Source: Chloroflexi bacterium TSY
GTDB lineage: Bacteria; Chloroflexota; Anaerolineae; Caldilineales; Caldilineaceae
DNA length: 64,000 bases
Assembly: GCA_019217005.1 (NCBI GenBank)
Contig: JAHBNG010000060.1
Span: 16,913 to 80,912, forward strand
Direction: 5' to 3'
The notes under the pieces are model-generated. The model worked only from the letters and a program-made list of their open reading frames with translations. It did not search any database and had not been told where the DNA came from. Shown one piece after another: positions 46,805-55,201 of the stretch; position 1 is the stretch's first letter; the number at the start of each line of letters is the position of its first letter. A program made the translations under genes and the position numbers.

Positions 46805-48265
46805 ATGAAGAAATTCACCATCTTGCACTCCAACGATATCCACGGCGATTTTCAGACCGAGATGGGAGAAGCCAATGACCATCAAATCGGCGGGTTGTCA
46901 TTACTTTCAGGCTATATTAACCAGGTTCGTCAGCAGGAAGAGAATGTCCTCTATGTCATCGCCGGGGACATGGTTCAGGGCTCCATGATCGATTCGGAGT
47001 ACAAGGGCGTCTCTACGATGGAGTTGATGAACTATTTGTCCCCCGACGTCGCCACATTGGGCAATCACGAGCTAGATTATGGATTGGCACACCTACTCTT
47101 TCTGGAAAAGATGGCCAACTTTCCCATTGTGGTCGCGAACCTCTATATCAAGCAGTATCACAAGCGGTTGATGCAGCCCTATCACATCATCGATATCGAC
47201 GGCTTTAGGATGATGTTTATCGGCATCATCACAGAAGAAATCATGCAGACATTACGCATGGACTCAGATGTGGGAACGTTTCTGACGTTGGAGGAAGCCA
47301 GCAACGAGGTGGGGCGGATCTGCAATGTCTACAAAGACGAGGATATTGACCTGACGGTGCTCCTCACTCACGTCGGTTTCGAATCCGACAAAGAGCTGGC
47401 CGCCATGCTCAAACCAGAATGGGGCGTCGATCTGATCATCGGTGGCCATTCCCACACCTATCTGGATGAACCGGCCACTATCAACGGCATTCTGATTGCC
47501 CAAGCAGGGACAGGGTCAAATCAGATTGGGCGCTTTGATATCGCAGTGGACGACGACACCAACAGCATCGTTAAATGGGAGTGGCAGCTGATACCAATTG
47601 ATAACAAGATAGCGGAGCCGGACACAGAGTTCCAAGGCTTCATCGACTCGTTCCAGGAGGTCATCGACCGCAAATACAACACTCTTCTGTGCCGTTTGGC
47701 GCAAACTGTGACCCACCCCAAACGCGAAGAAGAGACCGCTTTGGGCAATCTGTTTGCCGATATCCTGGCCCAAAGTGCCCAGGTTGATGTTGCCTTGATT
47801 GGCAGCGGCTCCATTCGTGGCGAGAAGTTGGGGCCTTTGGTCACACTGGGCGACTTACTGCGCATCTATCCATACGATGGAGCGTTGTACAAGTTCACCA
47901 TCACCGGTGTCCAACTCGCCACAATTTTTTCCCACATCATGCGACCGGAAAATCGCGTGGCAGGTGAAAGTCAATGCCAGCAGGTCAGCGCCGGCGTCAG
48001 AGCAATCTATAATGATAGGAAGCGTCACCTTGAGGTGTTGACGCTTCGCCGGACTCCTGTGATCGACGAAAGTTGTTACACCATCTGTTTACAAGAATAT
48101 CACTACAAAAACGCAGCATCTAACATCGGTCTGACTCACTCTGAATTGACGGCGTACACACATCCTCTAGTGGTGACAACATCGATTCACGAAGTGCTGG
48201 AAGAGTATCTGCGACATCACCAAAACCTCAACAGTCGAGTCGAGGGTAGGCTGACGTACCAATGA
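46805..48265 (+). CDS. 5'-nucleotidase-like metallophosphoesterase
   Basis: 486 aa from ATG 46805. N-terminal calcineurin-like domain with FTILHSNDIHGDF (metal Asp, His), AGDMVQGS, TLGNHELDYG, LTHVGFESD and IIGGHSHTYL. C-terminal 5_nucleotid_C domain with ALGNLFADILAQSA, GSGSIRGEKLG and TLGDLLRIYPYDGAL. No signal peptide is evident, so a cytoplasmic location is likely, unlike UshA. It hydrolyses nucleotides or related phosphoesters. Confidence 0.9.
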   Translation: MKKFTILHSNDIHGDFQTEMGEANDHQIGGLSLLSGYINQVRQQEENVLYVIAGDMVQGSMIDSEYKGVSTMELMNYLSPDVATLGNHELDYGLAHLLFLEKMANFPIVVANLYIKQYHKRLMQPYHIIDIDGFRMMFIGIITEEIMQTLRMDSDVGTFLTLEEASNEVGRICNVYKDEDIDLTVLLTHVGFESDKELAAMLKPEWGVDLIIGGHSHTYLDEPATINGILIAQAGTGSNQIGRFDIAVDDDTNSIVKWEWQLIPIDNKIAEPDTEFQGFIDSFQEVIDRKYNTLLCRLAQTVTHPKREEETALGNLFADILAQSAQVDVALIGSGSIRGEKLGPLVTLGDLLRIYPYDGALYKFTITGVQLATIFSHIMRPENRVAGESQCQQVSAGVRAIYNDRKRHLEVLTLRRTPVIDESCYTICLQEYHYKNAASNIGLTHSELTAYTHPLVVTTSIHEVLEEYLRHHQNLNSRVEGRLTYQ

Positions 48266-48317
48266 TTTGCTCTGGGCTGTATCGCACGATTCTGACCTTT
48301 GTATCAATAGCCAATAC

Positions 48318-48665
48318 TTAGGCAGCATTTTTCTGCAAATCGAACGCCGTCAGTGCAGTTGCTTGCGCTACGCTATCGGAACCACGCAAAAGCAGACGGA
48401 ACACAAAATAGTGGGTCACCAATAGCGCGGGAACAATGAGGATCGGGATGAAATAAGCTGCACCCAAATGACCGTTTGGCACAAATTGTAGCCCTTGATA
48501 GACTGCATTGAGCAGGTCCATTCTACCGACGATGTTAAAGATCCAGGCCAGCGGTAGCGCAACCACCCAATTGCTGGGCACTGCCCACAGTGCGACCAGG
48601 GCCAGGAAAGCAGCCAGCAGATCGCCATAGGCCGCAGGCTCGGCAAAGCGCGAGTTCAGGGGTGC
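48318..48665 (-). pseudogene. Membrane protein fragment, N-terminus missing
   Basis: About 115 codons can be read from near 48665: LNSRFAEPAAYGDLLAAFLA, then three more hydrophobic segments, ending TAFDLQKNAA. The sequence upstream does not continue the family and meets the S41 peptidase fragment on the other strand. Family not identified. Likely a truncated gene. Confidence 0.5.
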
Positions 48666-48689
48666 GCAGTTACACCCACAATTAGAAAT

Positions 48690-49080
48690 GCCAATCCAAT
48701 GTGGCGAAAGCTGTGCAAGAGCAACTGGATCGCTCGTTCACAGAGGCAACACAAGCCAGCTTTGTCAGCCGGCTTGACATACTCTATGATCAAACACCAT
48801 CGCTTTCGAATAATGAGCTAATCGTCGGTATAATGCGTGCGGTAGCGACAGCCGGCAATGCTCATACGCGGACCTATCTGCTACGCCATGGGAATCAGCT
48901 GCAGCGGTGGCCGATTCGTTTCTATTGGTTTGCAGATGGCTTATACGTGGTTAAAGCATTGCCCAAATATGCGGATATACTGGGCGCACGGGTGGTGAGC
49001 ATCAACGGAGAGAGGCCCGAAAGGCTGTTGGTCAAAATGAAGGACTTGGTGTCCGGCACCGATTCGTGGGCGCGTTATTG
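48690..49080 (+). pseudogene. S41 (C-terminal processing-type) peptidase, 5' fragment
   Basis: Reads LDILYDQTPSLSNNELIVGIMRAVATAGNAHTRTYL and ILGARVVSINGERPERLL, the propeptide and PDZ-like part that precedes the catalytic core in secreted S41 peptidases. It breaks at about 49080, after SGTDSWARY, at the edge of a degenerate tandem array. A catalytic-core scrap of the same family lies at 50770-50865. Confidence 0.7.
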
Positions 49081-49089
49081 TAACCACTG

Positions 49090-49232
49090 ACTTTGCAGTG
49101 CAGTGAGCGAGACTTTGCATTGCGTTGAGGGGTATTTTGTGTTGCAGTGGGGATTACTTTGCACTTCAACGGTTAGAATTGCAGTGAAATGGCAGAATAA
49201 TCGTAGATTTTCCCAGCAACTGCAAAATAGCA
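49090..49232. repeat. Degenerate tandem array with TTTGCA motif
   Basis: About five imperfect units of 20-28 bases, each with a version of ACTTTGCANTGCAGTGAG. It marks the breakpoint of the S41 peptidase gene. A comparable but different-sequence array ends the regulator gene at 34077. Confidence 0.55.
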
Positions 49233-49255
49233 CCTCATTGATTTGAAGGAGGGAA

Positions 49256-49498
49256 ATGAAAGCGGGTTGTAACGCCTATATCACTGGTGGCGGGCGCGTA
49301 CCCAACCAGTTTGTACGAGGAATCGACATGGATGACGAAATAACTTGGATCGCGCAGATCCCCCCGCCACCTAGTACATATTTTGTTGTCTACAGAGGAC
49401 AAACCGCCCAATCAAATTGCTTGACGACCAGTTGCGAATACTCAACAGCGCTATGTTACGAAATACGTTGCTATGCGACAGCAAACTCTGTATACTGA
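49256..49498 (+). CDS. Hypothetical ORF, 80 aa
   Basis: ATG 49256 follows AAGGAGGGAA, a strong ribosome site, but the translation (MKAGCNAYITGGG at the start, then WIAQIPPPPSTYFVVYRGQ) is not recognised. Its last 28 bases overlap the XisI fragment on the other strand. Probably chimeric debris carrying a borrowed start. Confidence 0.3.
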   Translation: MKAGCNAYITGGGRVPNQFVRGIDMDDEITWIAQIPPPPSTYFVVYRGQTAQSNCLTTSCEYSTALCYEIRCYATANSVY

Positions 49499-49692
49499 CG
49501 TGGTTCAGCAGGGCGGAAACCTAAAACAATATCGTTATGCGGAACACCAGCCTCTACCAGATCCGTCGCAACGCCTTCTTCGGTATCATCATATTGAATC
49601 CATATCTTACCGTCAATAATATCAATATGAATAGGCGTATGATGTATATAGGTACGGCCGTGCCAGTTTGTATCAAATTGATTTCTCTTATC
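49471..49692 (-). pseudogene. xisI: XisI-like protein, C-terminal fragment
   Basis: 73 residues: RNQFDTNWHGRTYIHHTPIH, then IIDGKIWIQYDDTEEGVATD, VEAGVPHNDIVLGFRP and RQYTEFAVA-stop. This matches the C-terminal two-thirds of XisI, the fdxN-element excision controlling factor family first seen in cyanobacteria and common in Chloroflexota. An in-frame TAG directly before the Asp codon and the lack of the usual 40-50 N-terminal residues show it is truncated. No xisH partner was found. Confidence 0.75.
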
Positions 49693-49703
49693 CTAGCTAA
49701 GGA

Positions 49704-49721
49704 GGAGACGTTGCCGTCTCC
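49704..49721 (-). terminator. Possible hairpin terminator after the lipoprotein gene
   Basis: GGAGACG-TTGC-CGTCTCC, a 7-bp stem 40 bases past the 3' end of the minus-strand gene at 49762. No clear T-run follows, so termination is only suggested. Confidence 0.3.
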
Positions 49722-49761
49722 CCCTCTCCTCAGAACGGACCTAAAACCCACCTGTAAACGT

Positions 49762-50541
49762 TCATTCCGCTTGTCGTTGATGAACGCCCTGAAGACTGAC
49801 AAACTGAGTCGAGCGCTCCTGACCGGCTGGATCTGTCCAATTGACCGTCGTTACACGGGTAATGCGGTGGGTTTCCATTCCCTCTTCGTTGGTCACCACC
49901 TTATTCATGATGTGCTGACCAGAGGAAACATTCGGCAGACGGTAGTTCTCCAGCTCTCGGGGAGAGACCGGCGACGCATACACAAAAACGTTCTCACTCA
50001 ACTGGATCACCTTGGTCATTTGACCGAATGTTTCAATGAAATGGTCTCCGAGAGTGCCATCCGGCATCAGAAAGTACCCCTCTTTCCCATTGATTTGCAC
50101 CGGAGGAATATTGTTATCCTCGAATACCATCTCGCCAGTCGTGAGAACATATGCCTGTTCACCGTCTATCTGAGGATTCTCAGCCTTTATCGTATCTATC
50201 CAAGAGAACACCTTGACCACCTGGCCCTCTTCGTCAAGGCCAAACATGGTCCACGACCCGACATAGGTTCCCTCCATGTTGCGAACCGCTTGGGGCACGC
50301 CACCATTGGTTTGGGCTTTGACCAGCTTGAACTGGCATGCTGACAGGGGTAGAGACACCAACAGCATGATGGCGAAAATGGTTCGGTTCAAGTTCCTCAG
50401 TACCCCCTCATTGTGGTTGGTGGTCACAGCACGACGGGGCGGTGTATGCTCTTGAACAACAGTTTCGTTGTGGTTCATCTGGATACTGCGACAAACCTTT
50501 TGCTCTCGTACGACTCCTTCATTGCGCTTGGAAGTGTTCAT
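49762..50541 (-). CDS. Secreted or lipid-anchored hypothetical protein, 259 aa
   Basis: Starts at ATG 50541 behind GGAGAAAAAACA. An unusually long polar N-terminus of about 50 residues, with repeated NHNEGV/NHNETV, precedes a signal-like helix (IFAIMLLVSLPLSAC), so the lipobox Cys is at about residue 68. The mature part has EGTYVGSWTMFG, IKAENPQIDGEQAYVLTTGEM and THRITRVTTVNW; no family was recognised. The repeated N-terminal units suggest a small duplication upstream of the true signal peptide. Confidence 0.6.
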   Translation of the reverse strand: MNTSKRNEGVVREQKVCRSIQMNHNETVVQEHTPPRRAVTTNHNEGVLRNLNRTIFAIMLLVSLPLSACQFKLVKAQTNGGVPQAVRNMEGTYVGSWTMFGLDEEGQVVKVFSWIDTIKAENPQIDGEQAYVLTTGEMVFEDNNIPPVQINGKEGYFLMPDGTLGDHFIETFGQMTKVIQLSENVFVYASPVSPRELENYRLPNVSSGQHIMNKVVTNEEGMETHRITRVTTVNWTDPAGQERSTQFVSLQGVHQRQAE

Positions 50542-50555
50542 TGTTTTTTCTCCAT

Positions 50556-50598
50556 TTGATGCATCATCTCGACTGATTTGGGACGTAACAGCACGTAG
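50556..50598 (-). other. 43-bp exact copy of a methyltransferase segment
   Basis: Identical to 15707-15749, which encodes YVLLRPKSVEMMHQ near the end of the split methyltransferase. Here it directly precedes the ribosome site of the lipoprotein gene and is followed by the 112-bp dispersed repeat. It looks like a scrap left by recombination. Confidence 0.7.
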
Positions 50599-50599
50599 A

Positions 50600-50711
50600 A
50601 AGTATAGGACAGAAGCAGGCAACTGTAATCCACCATTCGATGGTTTTGGCGTTGCCTAGAGGTCGATTGATGAATCAACCATCTGGTTGATTGGGGAAGC
50701 AGAAAGGTCAG
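50600..50711. repeat. 112-bp dispersed repeat, copy 2
   Basis: About 91% identical to 11397-11508, same length and orientation, with the same inner palindrome AATCAACCATCTGGTTGATT. It lies between the methyltransferase scrap and the S41 catalytic fragment. Confidence 0.7.
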
Positions 50712-50769
50712 GAAGTTCTTATCAAAATTAAAACCGCTTCACGTTGCTCAACACCCTAGGCTAAAGTGA

Positions 50770-50865
50770 TTGCCGGGAAAGTGGCTGATGAAGGTCATTT
50801 GTATATTCTCGTGGGACCACAAACGTTTTCAGCAGCGCTCGTAGGTGCGTTGTAATAGAATGGAT
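50770..50865 (+). pseudogene. S41 peptidase, catalytic fragment
   Basis: Reads VIAGKVADEGHLYILVGPQTFSAALVGAL then a stop. GPQTFSAA is the nucleophile-Ser block of S41 peptidases. Degraded sequence with NVNFSTK, similar to the following strand, continues briefly. It belongs with the fragment at 48690-49080; about 1.7 kb of foreign or rearranged DNA separates them. Confidence 0.65.
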
Positions 50866-50957
50866 TGATCAACGTGAACTTTTCTACGAAGATGATGCAA
50901 CGGATGAGACGGTTTGTTGTGTTTCTGTCAGAAACCAGCGGGCGGACATTGGAGGAG

Positions 50958-53900
50958 CTATCGCCAGAGAAGTAGAGAGTCAATGGTTGAGGTTGGTAAT
51001 TCGAGCGTCTGACCATGAGCCTTTGCCGCTTCGACCACCTCCGAGGGTGCATCAATGGCTAGTTCGGTTCGCAGACGCCTGGCGTTTTCTTTGGTTTCGT
51101 GGCCGCTGGCGATATGATGTTCAACCAGTGTCAGTAGTTCAATCGCTCGCTCGTTCTCACCATTGCGCTGCAGAAGGGCTGCCCAGCTGACCAATACAGC
51201 CAAGGTGACCGGGGCACACTCAAGTTTTGACGCAATATCCAACGCTTCATGAAAGCAGTTTTGCGCCATTTTTTCGTCGCCAGTGGCCAGTGCGGATTGA
51301 CCCAACGCATTTAGAGAATGCGCCACGTGCTCCTGATTATCGAGCGTGCGACGTAGGGCAAGACTTTCTTGCAAAGAGTGTTGAGCCGCGTCGAACTCTC
51401 TGGTTTCAAGTGCAATTTTGCCTAGATTGTAGAGGCAGTGAGCAATGCCAACCCGATCACCCGCCTGACGAAAAAAGTCCAAACTCTGTTGGCAGATCTG
51501 TTGGGCACGTTCAAATTGACCCAAGGCGAGGAGCGAATTGCCCATATCATTTTGGCAAAAAGTTGCCCATAAGTTATTGCCGGTCTCACGATGCAGCGCA
51601 GCACTCGTTTCGTGATACTGGGCTGCTTCTGCAAAACGGCCCAACGCCTCGGCCGCATAGCCAAGGGCAGTGTGGGATAGCGCAATACCGGGTCGGTCAC
51701 CGAGCATCTGGCGTACCTCCAATGCTTCCTGTATATGCTGAATTGCTTCTGCATATACACCTTGCGCCAGCCGAACGCGCCCCAATCCGGTATTTGCAAA
51801 TGCAAATCGGCTGCTGTCACCCAGCTCTTTGAAAATGGTAACAGCGGCACGAAAATTTTCAACGGCTTCATCATATTGTGCTTGCGCTTCCGCCACCAAG
51901 GCCATCACGAAAAATAGATGGCCCGTTAGCCAGCGATCGCCATTCTTGCCCAACGCCGTCCAGCTTTCCAGTACATACTTCCTGGCTTCGGCATAGCGAC
52001 CGAGGTAATAGCGAACCAGGCTCAGAATCACCAGGGCATATGCCAATACCTCCCGCCATTCAGGACCCTCCACACGCAAATGGTGAATACATTCCTCAAT
52101 CAGTTTTTCGCTGGCCTCTGCATGGCCAAGGCGATGCAGAAAAAAAGCCTGATGAACCCGCAACTGCCAGTACACAAAATCCTGTTCTCGTGCGGCAGGC
52201 GTTGCGTTTTGAACGTTTACTCCCAACCCCAATTGACGAAACTCGTCGGCGGCATTGCGGAAAGAGGCTTCGGCTTCCCGAAATCTACCTCGAATATCGT
52301 GAAAGAGCATTAGGCAATCTAAGGTGCGGCCAACTGCGGTAACGTTTCTTTGTGTGGTTCCCCAGCGCCAGGCAGACCGCACGTTATCGATTTCTGTGGC
52401 GATCTCCTCAACGCTCTCTTGCTGTTTGTGCCCAAAAAGACGCGCTTTTTGTTTTCTAAGCCAGACTAAGTAATACTGACTGTGCCTGTTCTGCACCTCG
52501 TCACTCGCACCAGAAATCCGTTCGAGCCTCTCTGTCGCAAACTGGCGCACCAATTCATGCATCTCGTAGCGCCCACCGCGCGTGCGTCGCAACAGGGACT
52601 TATCCACCAATGCCGACAGCAACGATAAAGTAGCATCAGCCACAACCTCTGCTGCTTCTCGAGTGAAACCGCCTCGAAAGACGGTGAGCTGGCGCAATAC
52701 CAACTTTTCGTTTTCTGCAAGCAGCGTCCACGAATGGTCAAAGACCGCACGCAGGCTACGATGGCGTGCAGGCACGTTCCGCAGGGAAGTGGTCAGAAAG
52801 TCGAGATTCTGGGAGATCTCCTGGGAAATCTCCCGACATGACATCATACGCACCCAAGTAGCCGCTAGCTCCAACCCCAACGGCATTCCTGCCAATAGCT
52901 GGCAGATATGCACCACATGAGGGCTTTCCTCGCGAGTGAGGTGAAAGCTGGCCTGCGCCCGTCGTGCGCTTTGGACAAAGAGATGCACGGCACTGTAGGT
53001 TTCCAGCGTCTCCAGGTCTGCCTCATGCAGACCGCCGACCGTCTGCGGGAACGCCAATCCCTCAATATCGTAGCCCCACTCCTCCTGTATGTTCAGCCGT
53101 TCGCGCGAGGTAACCAATAGCTGTACCCCAGGTGCTGCCAGCACAATCTCCGAGAGCAACTCAGTGCCTTCGATGATCTGCTCGAAGTTATCCAGCACCA
53201 GAAGCATGGCTTTCTCGCGGAGATAATTCAGGAGCAGCGTTTTGGGGTCGGCCCCGCTATAGAAAGTGAAGTTGAGAGCTTCGGCGATCGTGTTGACCAA
53301 GAATTCGAGTACGTTGACTGGTGCGAGGGAAACAAAGTAGACACCATCTTTGAAATTGAGATTGGAGATTCGCGATTGAGGATTTGGCGGTGGGACGGCT
53401 GATTCTACAATTGATTGGCCAACTGCCAAGGCCAGCCGTGTCTTGCCAATGCCGCCAGGCCCAACGAGTGTCAAAAGTCGGCAATTAGGCTCACGTAGAA
53501 CAAACTGTTGGATCTCAGCCATCTCCTGCTCACGACCGATAAAGGGTGTGGGTTGAGGCGGAAGATTATGCTTTGCGACAAGATGACTTGATCGTGAGGT
53601 GTCAGGGTACGATTGCCGTCCTCGATCCTGAGTGTCAAGATTCCTCTGTGGCTCTAAGTACTTATCCGAAAAGTTCTGTGACGATGCATTCTCACTCGAG
53701 AAGCTAGTCGGACTCACAACCGCTTTTCGGATAGGTTCTAAGTCTGACTGTGAACTGGCGATTCTGAACTTCGGATTATTGCTGTCAGGCACAATTAGTC
53801 GCTGGGCGTGAATCGCATTATACAGCGCAGTCGTCTCCTCTGCTGGCGGCGCATCTAACTCTTTTGCCAGGAGATGAACGCACTCATCGTATTGACGTAG

Positions 53901-54527
53901 GGCAGCACCTTGTTGACCAGACCAGATATAGAGCTGCATCAGGTGTCGGTGGACTGGTTCGTGGAGCGGGTCCAGGGCGAGCCAGCGGTGGGCGTAGTCG
54001 ATTGCAGTCCGATAGTCGGCCTGGCTCGCACGGTTCTCGACCAGTATCTCTAAAGTAGTAGCGTATTGCCGGCGATACTTTTCGGTATGAAAGAACTGCC
54101 ACTCATCGAACTGAGGACTGTTCGGCAGGGTGAAACCGGCCAGAAAGTCATCCTGATAGAGTGTAACAGCTTCCTCCAAACGCATATAATCATGGGGTTC
54201 GGCAACTTCCACAAGCCGTCGAAAGTGATGAACATCTACCCATAGACCAGCCTCCGGATTGACGCCAATCGTGCTGCGGGTCACTGTAAACCAGACTTTA
54301 CCCAATATTTTATTGAGCACCGATAGATCGCGGCGTAGGGCTTTTCTGGCCCGGCTCTGATCGAGATCGGGCCAGAACATTGCCGCAATTGTATCCCGGC
54401 TGCGTTGACGACCGGTCACGGCTAAATAGATGAGTAGGGCAAGTGCAGTACGCCGCCCCAGCTCGACGGGCTCATCGTCCCGGGTGATTCGCGGCGGACC
54501 TATGCAGTAAACCTTCAAGGAGGACAT
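50958..54527 (-). CDS. BTAD / NB-ARC / TPR regulator carrying an in-frame MITE
   Basis: 1189 aa. Winged helix and BTAD domain (about 1-245; [36 protein letters not shown]); linker; NB-ARC module ([17 protein letters not shown], Walker [11 protein letters not shown] near 354, [25 protein letters not shown]); then about ten TPRs and a C-terminus close to that of the giant protein's middle part. Residues about 263-290 are encoded by an 81-bp MITE plus its 3-bp duplication and read LEPIRKAVVSPTSF onward, so the frame survived insertion. A one-component, STAND-type transcription activator; ligand and targets unknown. Confidence 0.9.
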   Translation of the reverse strand: MSSLKVYCIGPPRITRDDEPVELGRRTALALLIYLAVTGRQRSRDTIAAMFWPDLDQSRARKALRRDLSVLNKILGKVWFTVTRSTIGVNPEAGLWVDVHHFRRLVEVAEPHDYMRLEEAVTLYQDDFLAGFTLPNSPQFDEWQFFHTEKYRRQYATTLEILVENRASQADYRTAIDYAHRWLALDPLHEPVHRHLMQLYIWSGQQGAALRQYDECVHLLAKELDAPPAEETTALYNAIHAQRLIVPDSNNPKFRIASSQSDLEPIRKAVVSPTSFSSENASSQNFSDKYLEPQRNLDTQDRGRQSYPDTSRSSHLVAKHNLPPQPTPFIGREQEMAEIQQFVLREPNCRLLTLVGPGGIGKTRLALAVGQSIVESAVPPPNPQSRISNLNFKDGVYFVSLAPVNVLEFLVNTIAEALNFTFYSGADPKTLLLNYLREKAMLLVLDNFEQIIEGTELLSEIVLAAPGVQLLVTSRERLNIQEEWGYDIEGLAFPQTVGGLHEADLETLETYSAVHLFVQSARRAQASFHLTREESPHVVHICQLLAGMPLGLELAATWVRMMSCREISQEISQNLDFLTTSLRNVPARHRSLRAVFDHSWTLLAENEKLVLRQLTVFRGGFTREAAEVVADATLSLLSALVDKSLLRRTRGGRYEMHELVRQFATERLERISGASDEVQNRHSQYYLVWLRKQKARLFGHKQQESVEEIATEIDNVRSAWRWGTTQRNVTAVGRTLDCLMLFHDIRGRFREAEASFRNAADEFRQLGLGVNVQNATPAAREQDFVYWQLRVHQAFFLHRLGHAEASEKLIEECIHHLRVEGPEWREVLAYALVILSLVRYYLGRYAEARKYVLESWTALGKNGDRWLTGHLFFVMALVAEAQAQYDEAVENFRAAVTIFKELGDSSRFAFANTGLGRVRLAQGVYAEAIQHIQEALEVRQMLGDRPGIALSHTALGYAAEALGRFAEAAQYHETSAALHRETGNNLWATFCQNDMGNSLLALGQFERAQQICQQSLDFFRQAGDRVGIAHCLYNLGKIALETREFDAAQHSLQESLALRRTLDNQEHVAHSLNALGQSALATGDEKMAQNCFHEALDIASKLECAPVTLAVLVSWAALLQRNGENERAIELLTLVEHHIASGHETKENARRLRTELAIDAPSEVVEAAKAHGQTLELPTSTIDSLLLWR
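53658..53738. mobile_element. 81-bp MITE, family C, copy 2 (in coding sequence)
   Basis: Ends GTACTTATCCGAAAAG and, inverted, GAACCTATCCGAAAAG; target duplication TAA (53655-53657 and 53739-53741). Element plus duplication is 84 bp, or 28 codons, and has no stop in the frame of the host gene. It sits in the flexible linker between the BTAD and NB-ARC domains. Confidence 0.9.
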
Positions 54528-54560
54528 GGATGAAGGAACCCTCTAGATCGGGAGTGTCCC

Positions 54561-54612
54561 AAGTGTGTAAATGCGGCGGTCCTCTGACTGAGCAGTGTTC
54601 ATTTACACACTT
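54561..54612. promoter_or_regulatory. 13-bp inverted repeat upstream of the BTAD regulator
   Basis: AAGTGTGTAAATG (54561-54573) and CATTTACACACTT (54600-54612) are perfect inverses, 26 bases apart, just 34 bases before the start of the minus-strand regulator. It may be an operator or a leader hairpin. The sequence differs from the operator-like repeat of the giant gene. Confidence 0.5.
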
Positions 54613-55201
54613 TGTGGTACACACTCTCTATAATTTGTCAGAAACCTACAGTCTATCACAATTATACACCGGATAGATTGTACTGAAAAGGGTTCCTCTA
54701 CAATTTACATTCTGCCAAAGAAGGGAGTATTCAAGTCTGCCTTGCCGACGCCCCCACCAGATTTAATGATTAGGAAGGCTACGTGCTCCGATCGAGAGGC
54801 AACGATAGGAGCGGTCCAGCCAGTTGCGCTGGCTGCCTGTCGAGAGCGCCAGGCCGAGTACAATGAGGGCCAGCCCTGGTCGGCGTGGGTCTCCGGCCCA
54901 GGAGCCCAAGGACTGATACGATGAGTGTCGGTAGAAGAAAATATGTTAGGGCGCAGAGTCTCCCCATTCCGTCCTTCGCGTCTCTTCGTCAGACAAAACG
55001 CGCCTTTTACCGTGTTGGGAATCACATAATTCCATTACGTTCGAATGAAAATTGATGTGTTTGATGTTTTGCGACGTTCACAGTACAATTGTTCATGGTC
55101 TTCAAGACTCCCTCTTTCGTAACGAGATTCCCTGATTCATTTCGTCAGCGACCTGCGTTTAGGGGTCATCACTGACCGATTTCGATACCGGAGCTGTGCC
55201 C
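54613..55201. other. Intergenic region with a decayed membrane-protein scrap
   Basis: About 590 bases between divergent BTAD regulators. On the minus strand between roughly 54960 and 54750 broken frames give LALIVLGLALSTGSQRNWLD and similar hydrophobic text, suggesting the remains of a membrane protein. No intact gene is seen. The part nearest 55201 presumably holds the promoter of the plus-strand regulator, but no convincing boxes were identified. Confidence 0.3.

Noticed and set aside
49537..50343. 268-codon plus-strand ORF
   Set aside because: Antisense to the XisI fragment and the lipoprotein gene, which have motifs, a signal peptide and a ribosome site.
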